From VFBF01 sp034440275 (GTDB taxonomy: Bacteria; Pseudomonadota; Alphaproteobacteria; Caulobacterales; Aquidulcibacteraceae): a stretch of 57,298 nucleotides of DNA. Below, in pieces: positions 23,827 through 31,887 of the stretch. Position 1 is the first letter of the stretch. Each line of letters opens with the position of its first letter. The stretch is taken from NCBI GenBank assembly GCA_034440275.1, contig JAWXBS010000054.1, positions 1 to 57,298 of the forward strand, in the 5' to 3' direction. Position numbers and translations under genes: made by a program. The notes below the pieces were generated by a model that did not search any database, had not been told where the DNA came from, and saw only the letters and a list, made by a program, of their open reading frames with translations.

Positions 23827-24301
23827 ACACCTCGAAGGCGGGGCGCATCAGCATCAGCCAGAGGATCGTCAGCACCGCGAAGAACGCCGGAAATCCGCAG
23901 ACGAACCACATGCGGTAGAGACGGTGATAGGCCTCCGGCAGAGGCGCATTCTCCGCCGCCGCCCCGCGGGCAAGATCGCGCATGCGCGACTGCATCCACA
24001 CCACCGGAATCCAGAAGGCGCCCGTGAGCACATAGAGCGCCATCGAGACGGCGATCCACCCTTGCGTCAGCGGCCAGCCGAGGGCGTTCGCGAGCAGCAC
24101 GCCCGTGATCGGCTGCACGACCACGGCGGACGCGGTGAACAGCCAGTCCGCGATGACGACGATTCCCGCCGTGTGCGCGATGAGTTTCGCATCGCCCGTG
24201 CGGTGCGCCATGAGCATGAAGAACGCGATGCCCGCCCCCGTGCCGATCAGCACCGTGGCGCCCAGCACATGGGCCCAACGCAGCACATCGACCCACTCCA
24301 T
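23822..24301 (-). CDS. DUF2269 membrane protein
   Basis: The ATG at 24301 shares one base with the upstream stop (TGATG), giving 159 residues; longer N-terminal reading would be out of context. Four membrane helices are visible, with VDVLRWAHVLGATVLIGTGAG at the start, DWLFTASAVVVQPITG in the middle and FWIPVVWMQ later, the DUF2269 pattern. The conserved His and Gln in the helices suggest a cofactor-binding membrane protein, but the function is unknown. It is translationally coupled to the SDR-DoxX protein. Confidence 0.8.
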   Translation of the reverse strand: MEWVDVLRWAHVLGATVLIGTGAGIAFFMLMAHRTGDAKLIAHTAGIVVIADWLFTASAVVVQPITGVLLANALGWPLTQGWIAVSMALYVLTGAFWIPVVWMQSRMRDLARGAAAENAPLPEAYHRLYRMWFVCGFPAFFAVLTILWLMLMRPAFEVF

Positions 24302-25599
24302 CACCGCTCCTCCGCCAGCGCCGCGACGGCGAGCGCGAGCGCCATCGCCGGGAAGATCTTCACCAGCGGCCCCAGCGGATCGGCCCACAAATGCGGCGTC
24401 AACACTGTGCCTGAAACGAGGTATGCAATCGAGACGACGATCGCGCCAACTGCTGCCGCGCGTGTGTATTTCCGGATCAGAAGCCCCGCGCCGATGAGCA
24501 CGTCGATGACGGCACCGCCCAGCACCAGCGTCTTCGCCACGCCCGGCGCCACGACGCCGTCGAGCACGCGCGCCGCGTCGTCTGCTCGCCAGAAGCCGAT
24601 CAATCCCGACGCCATCCAGAACGCCGCAAGCGTCAGCACAAGAACCGGAAACACCAGCGTCGCCCGCGCGGAGACGCGCTCCTGCATCGTCGACGGCAAG
24701 GATAGAAGCGTTGCCCCCAGCGACTTCAACGCGCGCCCGCGCACCGCTTCCCAGTCGGACCCGTCGCCGTCAACGTCCTCGGCGAGGACTTTCAGCGCCG
24801 TGGTCCGCAGCGGCGAACGCCAGCCGAGCCATCCCGCGAGATCGGCGCCGCGTGCGATGGCAAAACCGAGAAAGCGCGGGAGCTCGATCTGTGCGCGCGC
24901 CGGCGCGAAGCCGAGCCAGGCGCGTATCATCGCGATAACATCGCGCAACGCGTGCGCTTGCTGCTCCACCAGATCGAAATCGCACCGCGCCGTCGTCTGA
25001 TCGTGCGCGAGCGCGAACGCCACCGCATCCGCCACATCGTCGGCCGCCACCGTCTTCACGCGCGCGTCGCCGAGCACAAGCGGCTGCACCAACGGGAACG
25101 CCGCGAGCATCCGCACCAGCGCCGTACCGCCATAGGCATTGCTGCTCAGCACAAGGCCAGGCTTGAAGATCGTCCAGCTCAACGAGCTCGTGCGGAGCGC
25201 ATCGTCGGCGACGGCCTTGGTGCGCAGGAATGCGGTGGTTGCGTTCGCCGCGGCGCCCGGCGCCGAGATCTGGATGAAGCGCGCGATGTTCGCCGCGCCG
25301 CACGCCAAAATCAGCGCGCGGATGGCTTCGTCCTGCACGGCAGCGAGATTGTCGCGCGCGCCATCCTGCAGCGCGCCGGAGGCATTCACGACGGCGTCGA
25401 TGTCTGCAAGGTGCGGTCGCCACGCGCCGGGCGTCGCCAGCTGCCCGATGTCAGCGCCGATCCAGCGCAAGTCCGGCGCGACGCGCCGTCCTATCGCCGC
25501 GGAACGCCCTAGGCCCGTCACCGCGAGCCCGTCCGCGCGCAAGCGGCGCACGATTTCCAGACCGATCAGGCCATAGCCGCCGAGGACGAGCACGCGCAT
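24301..25599 (-). CDS. SDR-type NAD(P)-binding protein fused to a DoxX-like membrane domain
   Basis: From the ATG at 25599 (a TTG two codons earlier is possible) the product has 432 residues. The N-terminus is an atypical SDR domain: VLVLGGYGLIGLEIVRRLR, then VVNASGALQDG and a KAVADDALR segment, about residues 1-230. The C-terminal part from about 300 has four membrane helices (FPVLVLTLAAFWMASGL and LIGAGLLIRKYTRAAAVGA) of DoxX-like type. Such fusions occur in proteobacteria, with unknown substrates; complex I assembly or quinone-linked roles are guesses. It is coupled to DUF2269. Confidence 0.82.
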   Translation of the reverse strand: MRVLVLGGYGLIGLEIVRRLRADGLAVTGLGRSAAIGRRVAPDLRWIGADIGQLATPGAWRPHLADIDAVVNASGALQDGARDNLAAVQDEAIRALILACGAANIARFIQISAPGAAANATTAFLRTKAVADDALRTSSLSWTIFKPGLVLSSNAYGGTALVRMLAAFPLVQPLVLGDARVKTVAADDVADAVAFALAHDQTTARCDFDLVEQQAHALRDVIAMIRAWLGFAPARAQIELPRFLGFAIARGADLAGWLGWRSPLRTTALKVLAEDVDGDGSDWEAVRGRALKSLGATLLSLPSTMQERVSARATLVFPVLVLTLAAFWMASGLIGFWRADDAARVLDGVVAPGVAKTLVLGGAVIDVLIGAGLLIRKYTRAAAVGAIVVSIAYLVSGTVLTPHLWADPLGPLVKIFPAMALALAVAALAEER

Positions 25600-25638
25600 G
25601 CACAAGCAATCGCCGCGTTTGGCGCGCCGTTCAATCCG

Positions 25639-26493
25639 TCACACCTGGCGCGGCGCGAGATCGGCGCGGCGGTCGCGGAAGAAGCCCCAGGCGGCGCGGT
25701 GGGTGTCGAGGAAATCGAGATCGAACGCATGGACAAGCACGCCCTCCTCCGTGCGCTCGAAGCTCTGCACCAGATCGCCGCGATGGTCGGCGATAAAGGA
25801 GGAGCCGTAGAAGTTCTGCGGGCTGCCGAGCCCCTCTTCCTTGCCGATGCGGTTCGACGCGATCACTGGAATGATGTTCGACACCGCGTGCCCCTGCATG
25901 GCGCGCCGCCACGGGTCACGCGTGTCGAGGCTACCGTCATGCGGCTCCGAGCCGATGGCGGTGGGATAGAAGAGCGCGTCGGCGCCCATCATGGCCATCG
26001 CGCGCGCGCACTCGGGATACCACTGGTCCCAGCAGATGCCGACGCCGATCCGACCGTGTTTCGTGTCCCAGACGCGATAACCCGTATCGCCGGGGCGGAA
26101 GTAGTACTTCTCCTGATAGCCGGGGCCGTCGGGAATGTGGCTCTTGCGGTACGTGCCGAGGATCTCGCCGCCGGCATCGAGCATCACGACGCTGTTGTAG
26201 TATTGCGGCCCGTCTTTCTCGTAGATCGAGACCGGAATGACGACGTTCCTCTTCTGCGCGATCGGCTGCAGCGCGGTCACGCAGGGATGTTCGTTTGCGG
26301 GATACGCCGTCTTGAACCAGCGCTCGTCCTGCGTCGTGCAGAAATACGGCCCCTGGAACAGCTCCGACGGCAGAACGACTTGCGCGCCCTTGTCCGCCGC
26401 CTCTTCGATGAAGCGCGCGGTGCGGGCGATGTTGTCTTCCATGTCGCCGCCGTAGTGCGTCTGGATCGCGGCGACGGTAAGCGTGCGGGTCAT
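25639..26493 (-). CDS. aguB: N-carbamoylputrescine amidase
   Basis: The 284-residue nitrilase-superfamily enzyme has the catalytic Glu44 (LPSELFQGPYF), Lys117 (YRKSHIPDGPGY) and Cys154 (GVGICWDQWYPE). The ELFQGPYF and SHIPDGPGYQEKYYF segments are characteristic of AguB. It hydrolyses N-carbamoylputrescine to putrescine, CO2 and ammonia. Its start shares one base with the aguA stop (TGATG), forming the complete two-step route from agmatine to putrescine in the cytosol. Confidence 0.95.
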   Translation of the reverse strand: MTRTLTVAAIQTHYGGDMEDNIARTARFIEEAADKGAQVVLPSELFQGPYFCTTQDERWFKTAYPANEHPCVTALQPIAQKRNVVIPVSIYEKDGPQYYNSVVMLDAGGEILGTYRKSHIPDGPGYQEKYYFRPGDTGYRVWDTKHGRIGVGICWDQWYPECARAMAMMGADALFYPTAIGSEPHDGSLDTRDPWRRAMQGHAVSNIIPVIASNRIGKEEGLGSPQNFYGSSFIADHRGDLVQSFERTEEGVLVHAFDLDFLDTHRAAWGFFRDRRADLAPRQV

Positions 26494-27479
26494 CAGGCCG
26501 GCTCCTGCTGCGTGATGCAGTGAAACGAGCCGCCGCCCGTGAGAATGGCGTGCGACGACAGGCCGATCACCTTGCGGTTCGGGAAGAAGGCGCCGAGCGC
26601 GCGCACGACTTCATCCGCGCTGTCGGAATAGATCGGCACGACGACGGTCTTGGCGCCGATGATGAAGTTCATGTGTGATGCGGGAATGGCTTCGTCGTCG
26701 ACGCCGAGCACGAGGCCCGGCGACGGCACCCGATGCACGGTGAGGCGGCGGCCCTTCGCGTCCGTCATCTCGCAGAGCTGTTCGTAGATGCGATCGAGCA
26801 CCTGCGCGTTCGCATCTTTCTTGTAAGGCGACTGGCACACCACGACGCCTGGCGCGACGAAGCGCGCGAGATTGTCCACGTGGCCGTCGGTGTGATCGTT
26901 GGCGAGGCCCTCATCGAGCCAAAGCACCTTCTTCACACCCAGCGCATCGGCGAGCGCGGCCTCGGCCTTCTCTTCCGTCCAGTCGGCGTTGCGGTTGGGA
27001 TTCAGCAGGCACTGGCGCGTGGTCAGCAGCGTGCCTTCGCCGTCCATTTCGATGGCGCCGCCTTCGAGCACGAAGTGGTGCGGGCGGTACGGCGTCCCCG
27101 CTTCTTCTGCGACACGCTCTGCGACGTTGGCGTCACCGTCGAGAATGTACTTGCCGCCCCAGCCGTTGAACTGGAATCCGAGCGCGACGGGCTTCTTCTT
27201 TTCGCGCGCGAAGATAGGCCCCGTGTCGCGCAGCCAGATATCGCCGAACTTCGCCTCGATGACCTTGGCGGTGCCGACCTGCCCCACCGCTGACGCCGCC
27301 GCTTCCGCGCCGGACGCCAGCACGCGCACGCGCTCGCCCGGCGCAAACGCGCGCACCATGGCGGCCACTTCCTCGCGCGCGGGTTCGAGATCGTCTTCCC
27401 AGAGATCGGCGTCGGAGGGCCAGGCGGTCCACAGCGCCTTGCGCGGCGCCCACTCGGCAGGAACGGTGATGAGGCTCAT
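26493..27479 (-). CDS. aguA: Agmatine deiminase
   Basis: The ATG at 27479 gives 328 residues beginning SLITVPAEWAPRKALWTAWP. Other family marks are LRDTGPIFAR, FNGWGGKY, VLEGGAIEMDGEGTLLTT, HTDGHVDNLARF and the C-terminal GGGSFHCITQQ with catalytic Cys321. It converts agmatine to N-carbamoylputrescine and ammonia. No strong ribosome site precedes the ATG; a TTG at 27515 is the alternative. With aguB it forms a putrescine-producing operon. Confidence 0.95.
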   Translation of the reverse strand: MSLITVPAEWAPRKALWTAWPSDADLWEDDLEPAREEVAAMVRAFAPGERVRVLASGAEAAASAVGQVGTAKVIEAKFGDIWLRDTGPIFAREKKKPVALGFQFNGWGGKYILDGDANVAERVAEEAGTPYRPHHFVLEGGAIEMDGEGTLLTTRQCLLNPNRNADWTEEKAEAALADALGVKKVLWLDEGLANDHTDGHVDNLARFVAPGVVVCQSPYKKDANAQVLDRIYEQLCEMTDAKGRRLTVHRVPSPGLVLGVDDEAIPASHMNFIIGAKTVVVPIYSDSADEVVRALGAFFPNRKVIGLSSHAILTGGGSFHCITQQEPA

Positions 27480-27544
27480 GGGGGCGCTAGGTACGGCGTC
27501 GGACGGCGAAAACAAGGCGTGCGGGGAAAATGGACGTGTCGAAA

Positions 27545-27576
27545 CGAAAAGAGGCGGCCCCTTGCGGGACCGCCTC
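27545..27576 (-). terminator. Rho-independent terminator of the TonB receptor gene
   Basis: The stem GAGGCGGCCC/GGACCGCCTC (27551-27560 and 27567-27576, one G-U pair in the transcript) is followed on the minus strand by TTTTCGTTT. It lies about 25 bases after the receptor stop codon and upstream of aguA, so it should limit read-through into aguA. Confidence 0.8.
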
Positions 27577-27600
27577 CGGTTCGTGACCTGAACGTCAGGC

Positions 27601-30066
27601 CTAGAACGACTTGCGCAGCGAGACCATCAGCGTGCGCGGCGCGCCCGGATTGTAGGTCGGCGCCGAGCCGTTGATGTTCGAGCCATTGGACACAACCGTG
27701 AACCGGTTCGAACGCGAGCTGATCGAGCCGAGATAGTCCTCGTCGAACAGGTTGTTGATGTTGATCTGCGCGTTCACGCCTTCCGGCCCGCCCATCTCCT
27801 CGATGTCGAAGTTCAGGTCGAAGTCGACGACGGTATAGGCGGGGGCCTTTTCGTCGTTGACGTCGGTCGACCAGCGGACGTCCACCCACTTGGCTTCGAG
27901 ACCGAAGCGCATCGGGCCGATATCGTAGCTGGTGCGGCCGAACAAGCTCCACTCCGGGCTTTCCGCGAGAGCCTTGCCCGCCGTCGGCAAGCGCGGGTCG
28001 TCCGCGGTGCCGAAGATGAGGTCCACGCCGCGGCCGTTGCGGATGTCCGATTGGAGTTCCGACTGCAGGTACGTCGCCGTCAGGAAGACGTTGAAGCCTT
28101 CGAAGGGGTTGAACCCGATCGCCGCTTCTGCGCCCCAGACGTCCACATCGCCGATCGAACGGTCGATGAAGGCGCCCGTCGCATCATCGAACGCGCTCTG
28201 GATGCGGTTTGAGTACTTGTTGACGAACACCGCCGCCGAGAACTGCGCCAGATCGCCGTTGTAGCGATAGCCGACGTCGAACGCCTGGGTCTCTTCCGGC
28301 TGAACGTTGTTCAGATCTTCCGTGTAGAGCTGGTCGGTACGCGGCGCCGACAGGCCCTGGATGTAGCTCGTGAAGAGCTGGTGGTCGTCGGCGAGCTTGT
28401 ACGATACGCCGATGTTCGGCAGCACCGCGTCGTACTCGTACGTGCGCTTGAACGGACGGATGTACTGCGTCGCCGAGCCCGTGAAGGTCACGAACTGCGT
28501 CGCACCCACAGGCGTCGGAGTCTGCGAAGTGCAGAGCACGTTCGAGCTGTTGGATTGCGTGTAGCAGTACTGGTTCAGGTCACGGGAGAAGAACGGCGCA
28601 CGGACGCCGGCGACGACAGTGAGCTTCTCGTCGAGGAATTGGCCGCGATACTCGAACGCGAGCTGGTTCAGCGTGGCGATCGAGAAGCGGTCACGCGTGC
28701 GCAGGTGATAGCCGTCCGCATTGAAAACACGAGCGCCCTGCCCGTCTTTGCCGCCGAACACGTTGGTGGTCGTGCCGTCTGCATTGAGCGGAGTCCATTC
28801 ACCGGTCTGACGATGACGGCCGTAGTCGTTGGTGTAGGCGACGCGGACGCGGTGGTTGTCGGCGATGTCCCAGATGAGCGACGACGTCACGCCGTAGCGT
28901 CGGGTGTTTGTCACCGAAGGCGTGAAGAATGCGATGGTGTCGAGGAAATCGCCATCGCCGTTCAGGTCGCGACCGGCCGGGTTGGCCGTGCCACGGATGA
29001 GGGTCCCTGTTTCGCTCGTGGATCCGAGCTGCGAGCCACCGTCCGCCAAGACGTACTGGAAGGACGGATCGACTGTGAGCGTCAGCGAGTCACCCAGTGA
29101 GAAGCGCGAGCTGCCCCGGATGTTGCCGGTGTTCGAGGGGTTGACCTGGCGACCGAAGAAATCCGACGAGCAAGATGCCGCTTCGTTTTGCGCCGTGCCG
29201 GCGGTCGGGGTCGGGCGGTTGCATGTGCCAGCGAAATCGAGTTCGCGTCCGAACGTCCGGTAATCAGCCAGCGTCATCGCGCGATAGTTGTTGTTGCGGT
29301 TCTCGTTCCAGTGGAACGCGACGGCCATGAAGTCGCCGTCCTCGCCGATGGGCTGATAGAAGCGGCCGTTGAACTGCTTCTTCTCCAGCTCGCCTTGGCC
29401 GCGCCACTTGCTGTATTCCTGGAACGAGGCCGCTCCCATGAGGCTGGTGCCCAGCGGGCCGACTTCGCCCGTGTCGATGCCCGCGAACACGCGCCCGTAG
29501 GAGTTCTCACCACCCGCGAGCGAACCCGCCCAAGTGAAATCATCGGAGGGCTTGCGGAGCGTGTAGTTGATCGTGCCGCCGGTGGCAGATGCGGTCGGGC
29601 TGTCGACGTCGGTCGAGCCCATGTTCACCTGCACGGCGCCGAGCAGTTCGGAATCGAGCAGCTGGTTGGAGAAGATGGCGTAGTTGCCGGTGTCGTTCAG
29701 CGGCATGCCGTCGAACGTCAGCGAGACACGGTTGCCGTCGAAGCTGCGCATGCGCAGGTTGCCGCCGGACGAGCCGTAGCTGTCGTTGTTGGTGAAGTTG
29801 ACGCCGGGGATGACGTTCACCAGCTCCAGCGCCGACTGACCGACCGTCTGGGTCTCGATGTATTCCTGCCCGATGGACGCGCGCGCCTTGGGCGCGGTCT
29901 CGTTGGTGATCACACCGCCGACAGTCGGCGCACGGCGCGAGCCGGTGACGACGATTTCGTCTTCGAAATCCTGTGAGCCTGTGGATTGCGCATGCGCCAC
30001 GCCGCCATTCATGGCGACCGAAAGCGCCGTCAGGGCGACACCGCCCCAAAACTTCTTGCTGAACAT
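27601..30066 (-). CDS. TonB-dependent outer-membrane receptor
   Basis: From ATG 30066, after a GGGGG site, the product has 821 residues. It has a signal peptide ending AHA, a TonB-box-like DEIVVTG, a plug domain (SALELVNVIPGVNFTN, LRMRSFDGNRVSLTFDG, VNMGSTDVDSP), and a long beta-barrel ending in the aromatic RTLMVSLRKSF. Receptors of this kind import siderophores, cobalamin, metals or sugars using the proton motive force. Substrate is unknown; it lies upstream of aguAB but a terminator separates them. A plug cue for cobalamin or heme was not seen. Confidence 0.93.
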   Translation of the reverse strand: MFSKKFWGGVALTALSVAMNGGVAHAQSTGSQDFEDEIVVTGSRRAPTVGGVITNETAPKARASIGQEYIETQTVGQSALELVNVIPGVNFTNNDSYGSSGGNLRMRSFDGNRVSLTFDGMPLNDTGNYAIFSNQLLDSELLGAVQVNMGSTDVDSPTASATGGTINYTLRKPSDDFTWAGSLAGGENSYGRVFAGIDTGEVGPLGTSLMGAASFQEYSKWRGQGELEKKQFNGRFYQPIGEDGDFMAVAFHWNENRNNNYRAMTLADYRTFGRELDFAGTCNRPTPTAGTAQNEAASCSSDFFGRQVNPSNTGNIRGSSRFSLGDSLTLTVDPSFQYVLADGGSQLGSTSETGTLIRGTANPAGRDLNGDGDFLDTIAFFTPSVTNTRRYGVTSSLIWDIADNHRVRVAYTNDYGRHRQTGEWTPLNADGTTTNVFGGKDGQGARVFNADGYHLRTRDRFSIATLNQLAFEYRGQFLDEKLTVVAGVRAPFFSRDLNQYCYTQSNSSNVLCTSQTPTPVGATQFVTFTGSATQYIRPFKRTYEYDAVLPNIGVSYKLADDHQLFTSYIQGLSAPRTDQLYTEDLNNVQPEETQAFDVGYRYNGDLAQFSAAVFVNKYSNRIQSAFDDATGAFIDRSIGDVDVWGAEAAIGFNPFEGFNVFLTATYLQSELQSDIRNGRGVDLIFGTADDPRLPTAGKALAESPEWSLFGRTSYDIGPMRFGLEAKWVDVRWSTDVNDEKAPAYTVVDFDLNFDIEEMGGPEGVNAQININNLFDEDYLGSISSRSNRFTVVSNGSNINGSAPTYNPGAPRTLMVSLRKSF

Positions 30067-30332
30067 GGAAAACCCCCTGCAACGCCCGAAAACGTCGAGA
30101 CCGCGACAAGGCAAACTCGACCGTCTGCCTCTTCATCGCCACACAAGCGGCGCTTACAAGCCCGATTTCACACTTCCTTAACAGATTCACGAAGGTTTCT
30201 TGACGCAGTGGCCTGAACGCCGCATTCGGCGGCGATCTGCCCGTGCCTGTGGCGCCCGAGACGCGCCGGGACTATCACCGCGCGTCGTTTCGTTCCCAAT
30301 CTTGCAGTCGCGCAACGCGCCGAGGTCCCTGC

Positions 30333-31871
30333 ATGGCCGTTTCTGCGACTGAGCATGTGGAATCTGTTCGCGGCCCGGACCGGGTCATGGGCGCCTTTGC
30401 CCTAGCAGCGCTCTTCATTCTCGCCGTGCGCATCATGGGACTCATGGTCTCCCCGCTCGGGCTGCATCCCGACGAAGCGCAGTACTGGACTTGGTCGCGC
30501 ACGTTCGACTGGGGCTATTTCTCCAAGCCGCCGCTCGTCGCGTGGGTGATCCGCGCCACCACGGCGGTGTTCGGCGACGATCCCTGGGCCGTGCGCCTCG
30601 CCGCGCCGGTCGCCCACACGGGCGCGGCGTTCGCGCTCTTCGCGCTGGGCCGGCGCATGTACGGAAATGCCGCAGGGCTCGCGGCCGGGGTCGGCTGGCT
30701 CCTGATCCCGGGCGTCTGGTTGTCGTCAGCGCTGATCAGCACGGACGCGATCCTCCTGCCGCTGTGGTCGGCGGCGCTCTACGCCACGTGGCGGTGGAGC
30801 GCGGACGGCGCGTGGAAGTGGGCGCTGGTGGCGGGCGCGGCGGTGGGGCTGGGCGCGCTGGCCAAGTACGCCATGCTCTATTTCCCGCTGTGCCTGACGC
30901 TGGCGGCGATTGTACTGCCGCGGGTGCGCAAGGTCGCGTTCACGCCGGGCGGCTTCGGCGCGATCGCCATCGCCGCCATACTGGTCCTGCCCAACATCGC
31001 CTGGAACGCCGCCAACGACTTCGAGACCGTGCAGCACACCGCCGCCAACGCCGACTGGCGCGGCGATCTCTTCAACATCGACCAGCTCGGCGCGTTCCTC
31101 GCCGACCAGTTCGCCATCGCCGGCCTGCTCGCGGCGGGGCTCGTCTGGCTGCTCGTCGAATTCGTGCGCGGCAAGCGGCCGCTCGACGAGCGCGCCAGAT
31201 TCCTCCTGTGTTTCGTGGCGCCGCCGCTGCTGATCATCATCGTGCAGGCGCTGATCAGCCGTGCGCACGGCAACTGGGCCGCCGCCGCCTACCCCGCCGC
31301 CATCGTGCTGGTCGCCGGGCGTTTCGCTGGCGGGGCGTTCCTACGCTGGTCCACGCGCATCCACGCGGCGCTCTTTGCGCTCTTCATTTTTCTCGTGAGC
31401 TTTCCCACCGTGGCCTATCAGGCGCCGCTGATCGGTCGCGGCATCGAGAACGCGCTGAAGCGCATGGCGGGCTGGAAGGAAACTGCCGCCGTCATTGAAG
31501 CGCGCGTGAAGGCGGGCGCCTATACGACCGTCCTCGTCGACCACCGTCACAGCTTCTTCGAGCTTGCCTATGAGTGGCGTGACCGCAAGGACCTGCCGCC
31601 GGTGCGGATGTGGGTGCTGCGCGATGCGCCAGGCAACCACGCTGAAGCCACCTCGCCCATGATCCCCGCCTTTGACGGCAAACTGCTCGTCGTGCAGCTG
31701 TCGCCGCGCTACACGGATTTCCTCGCGGGCGACTTCAAGACGTTCACGCCGCTGCCGCCGGCGGAGATAAAGCTCGGGCCACGCAAGACACGCCCGCTCG
31801 GTTTCGCCGAGGCGTCCGGCTTTGCGCCGGCGCCACGCACGGTGGCCTTCATCGAGGACGTCGGCGAGTAG
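30333..31871 (+). CDS. Family 39 glycosyltransferase (PMT/ArnT-like)
   Basis: The ATG at 30333 follows GAGG and gives 512 residues with about eleven membrane helices. The first periplasmic loop has the acidic HPDEAQYWTWSRTFDWGYFSKPPL signature in two parts (about residues 49-72), typical of PMT_2/GT39 enzymes that use polyprenyl-phosphate sugars to glycosylate lipid A or proteins. A C-terminal soluble periplasmic domain follows from about residue 380. It is convergent with the DUF262 gene with a 16-bp gap. Acceptor and donor are not known. Confidence 0.88.
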   Translation: MAVSATEHVESVRGPDRVMGAFALAALFILAVRIMGLMVSPLGLHPDEAQYWTWSRTFDWGYFSKPPLVAWVIRATTAVFGDDPWAVRLAAPVAHTGAAFALFALGRRMYGNAAGLAAGVGWLLIPGVWLSSALISTDAILLPLWSAALYATWRWSADGAWKWALVAGAAVGLGALAKYAMLYFPLCLTLAAIVLPRVRKVAFTPGGFGAIAIAAILVLPNIAWNAANDFETVQHTAANADWRGDLFNIDQLGAFLADQFAIAGLLAAGLVWLLVEFVRGKRPLDERARFLLCFVAPPLLIIIVQALISRAHGNWAAAAYPAAIVLVAGRFAGGAFLRWSTRIHAALFALFIFLVSFPTVAYQAPLIGRGIENALKRMAGWKETAAVIEARVKAGAYTTVLVDHRHSFFELAYEWRDRKDLPPVRMWVLRDAPGNHAEATSPMIPAFDGKLLVVQLSPRYTDFLAGDFKTFTPLPPAEIKLGPRKTRPLGFAEASGFAPAPRTVAFIEDVGE

Positions 31872-31887
31872 GCGCTGCGCTAAGCGC

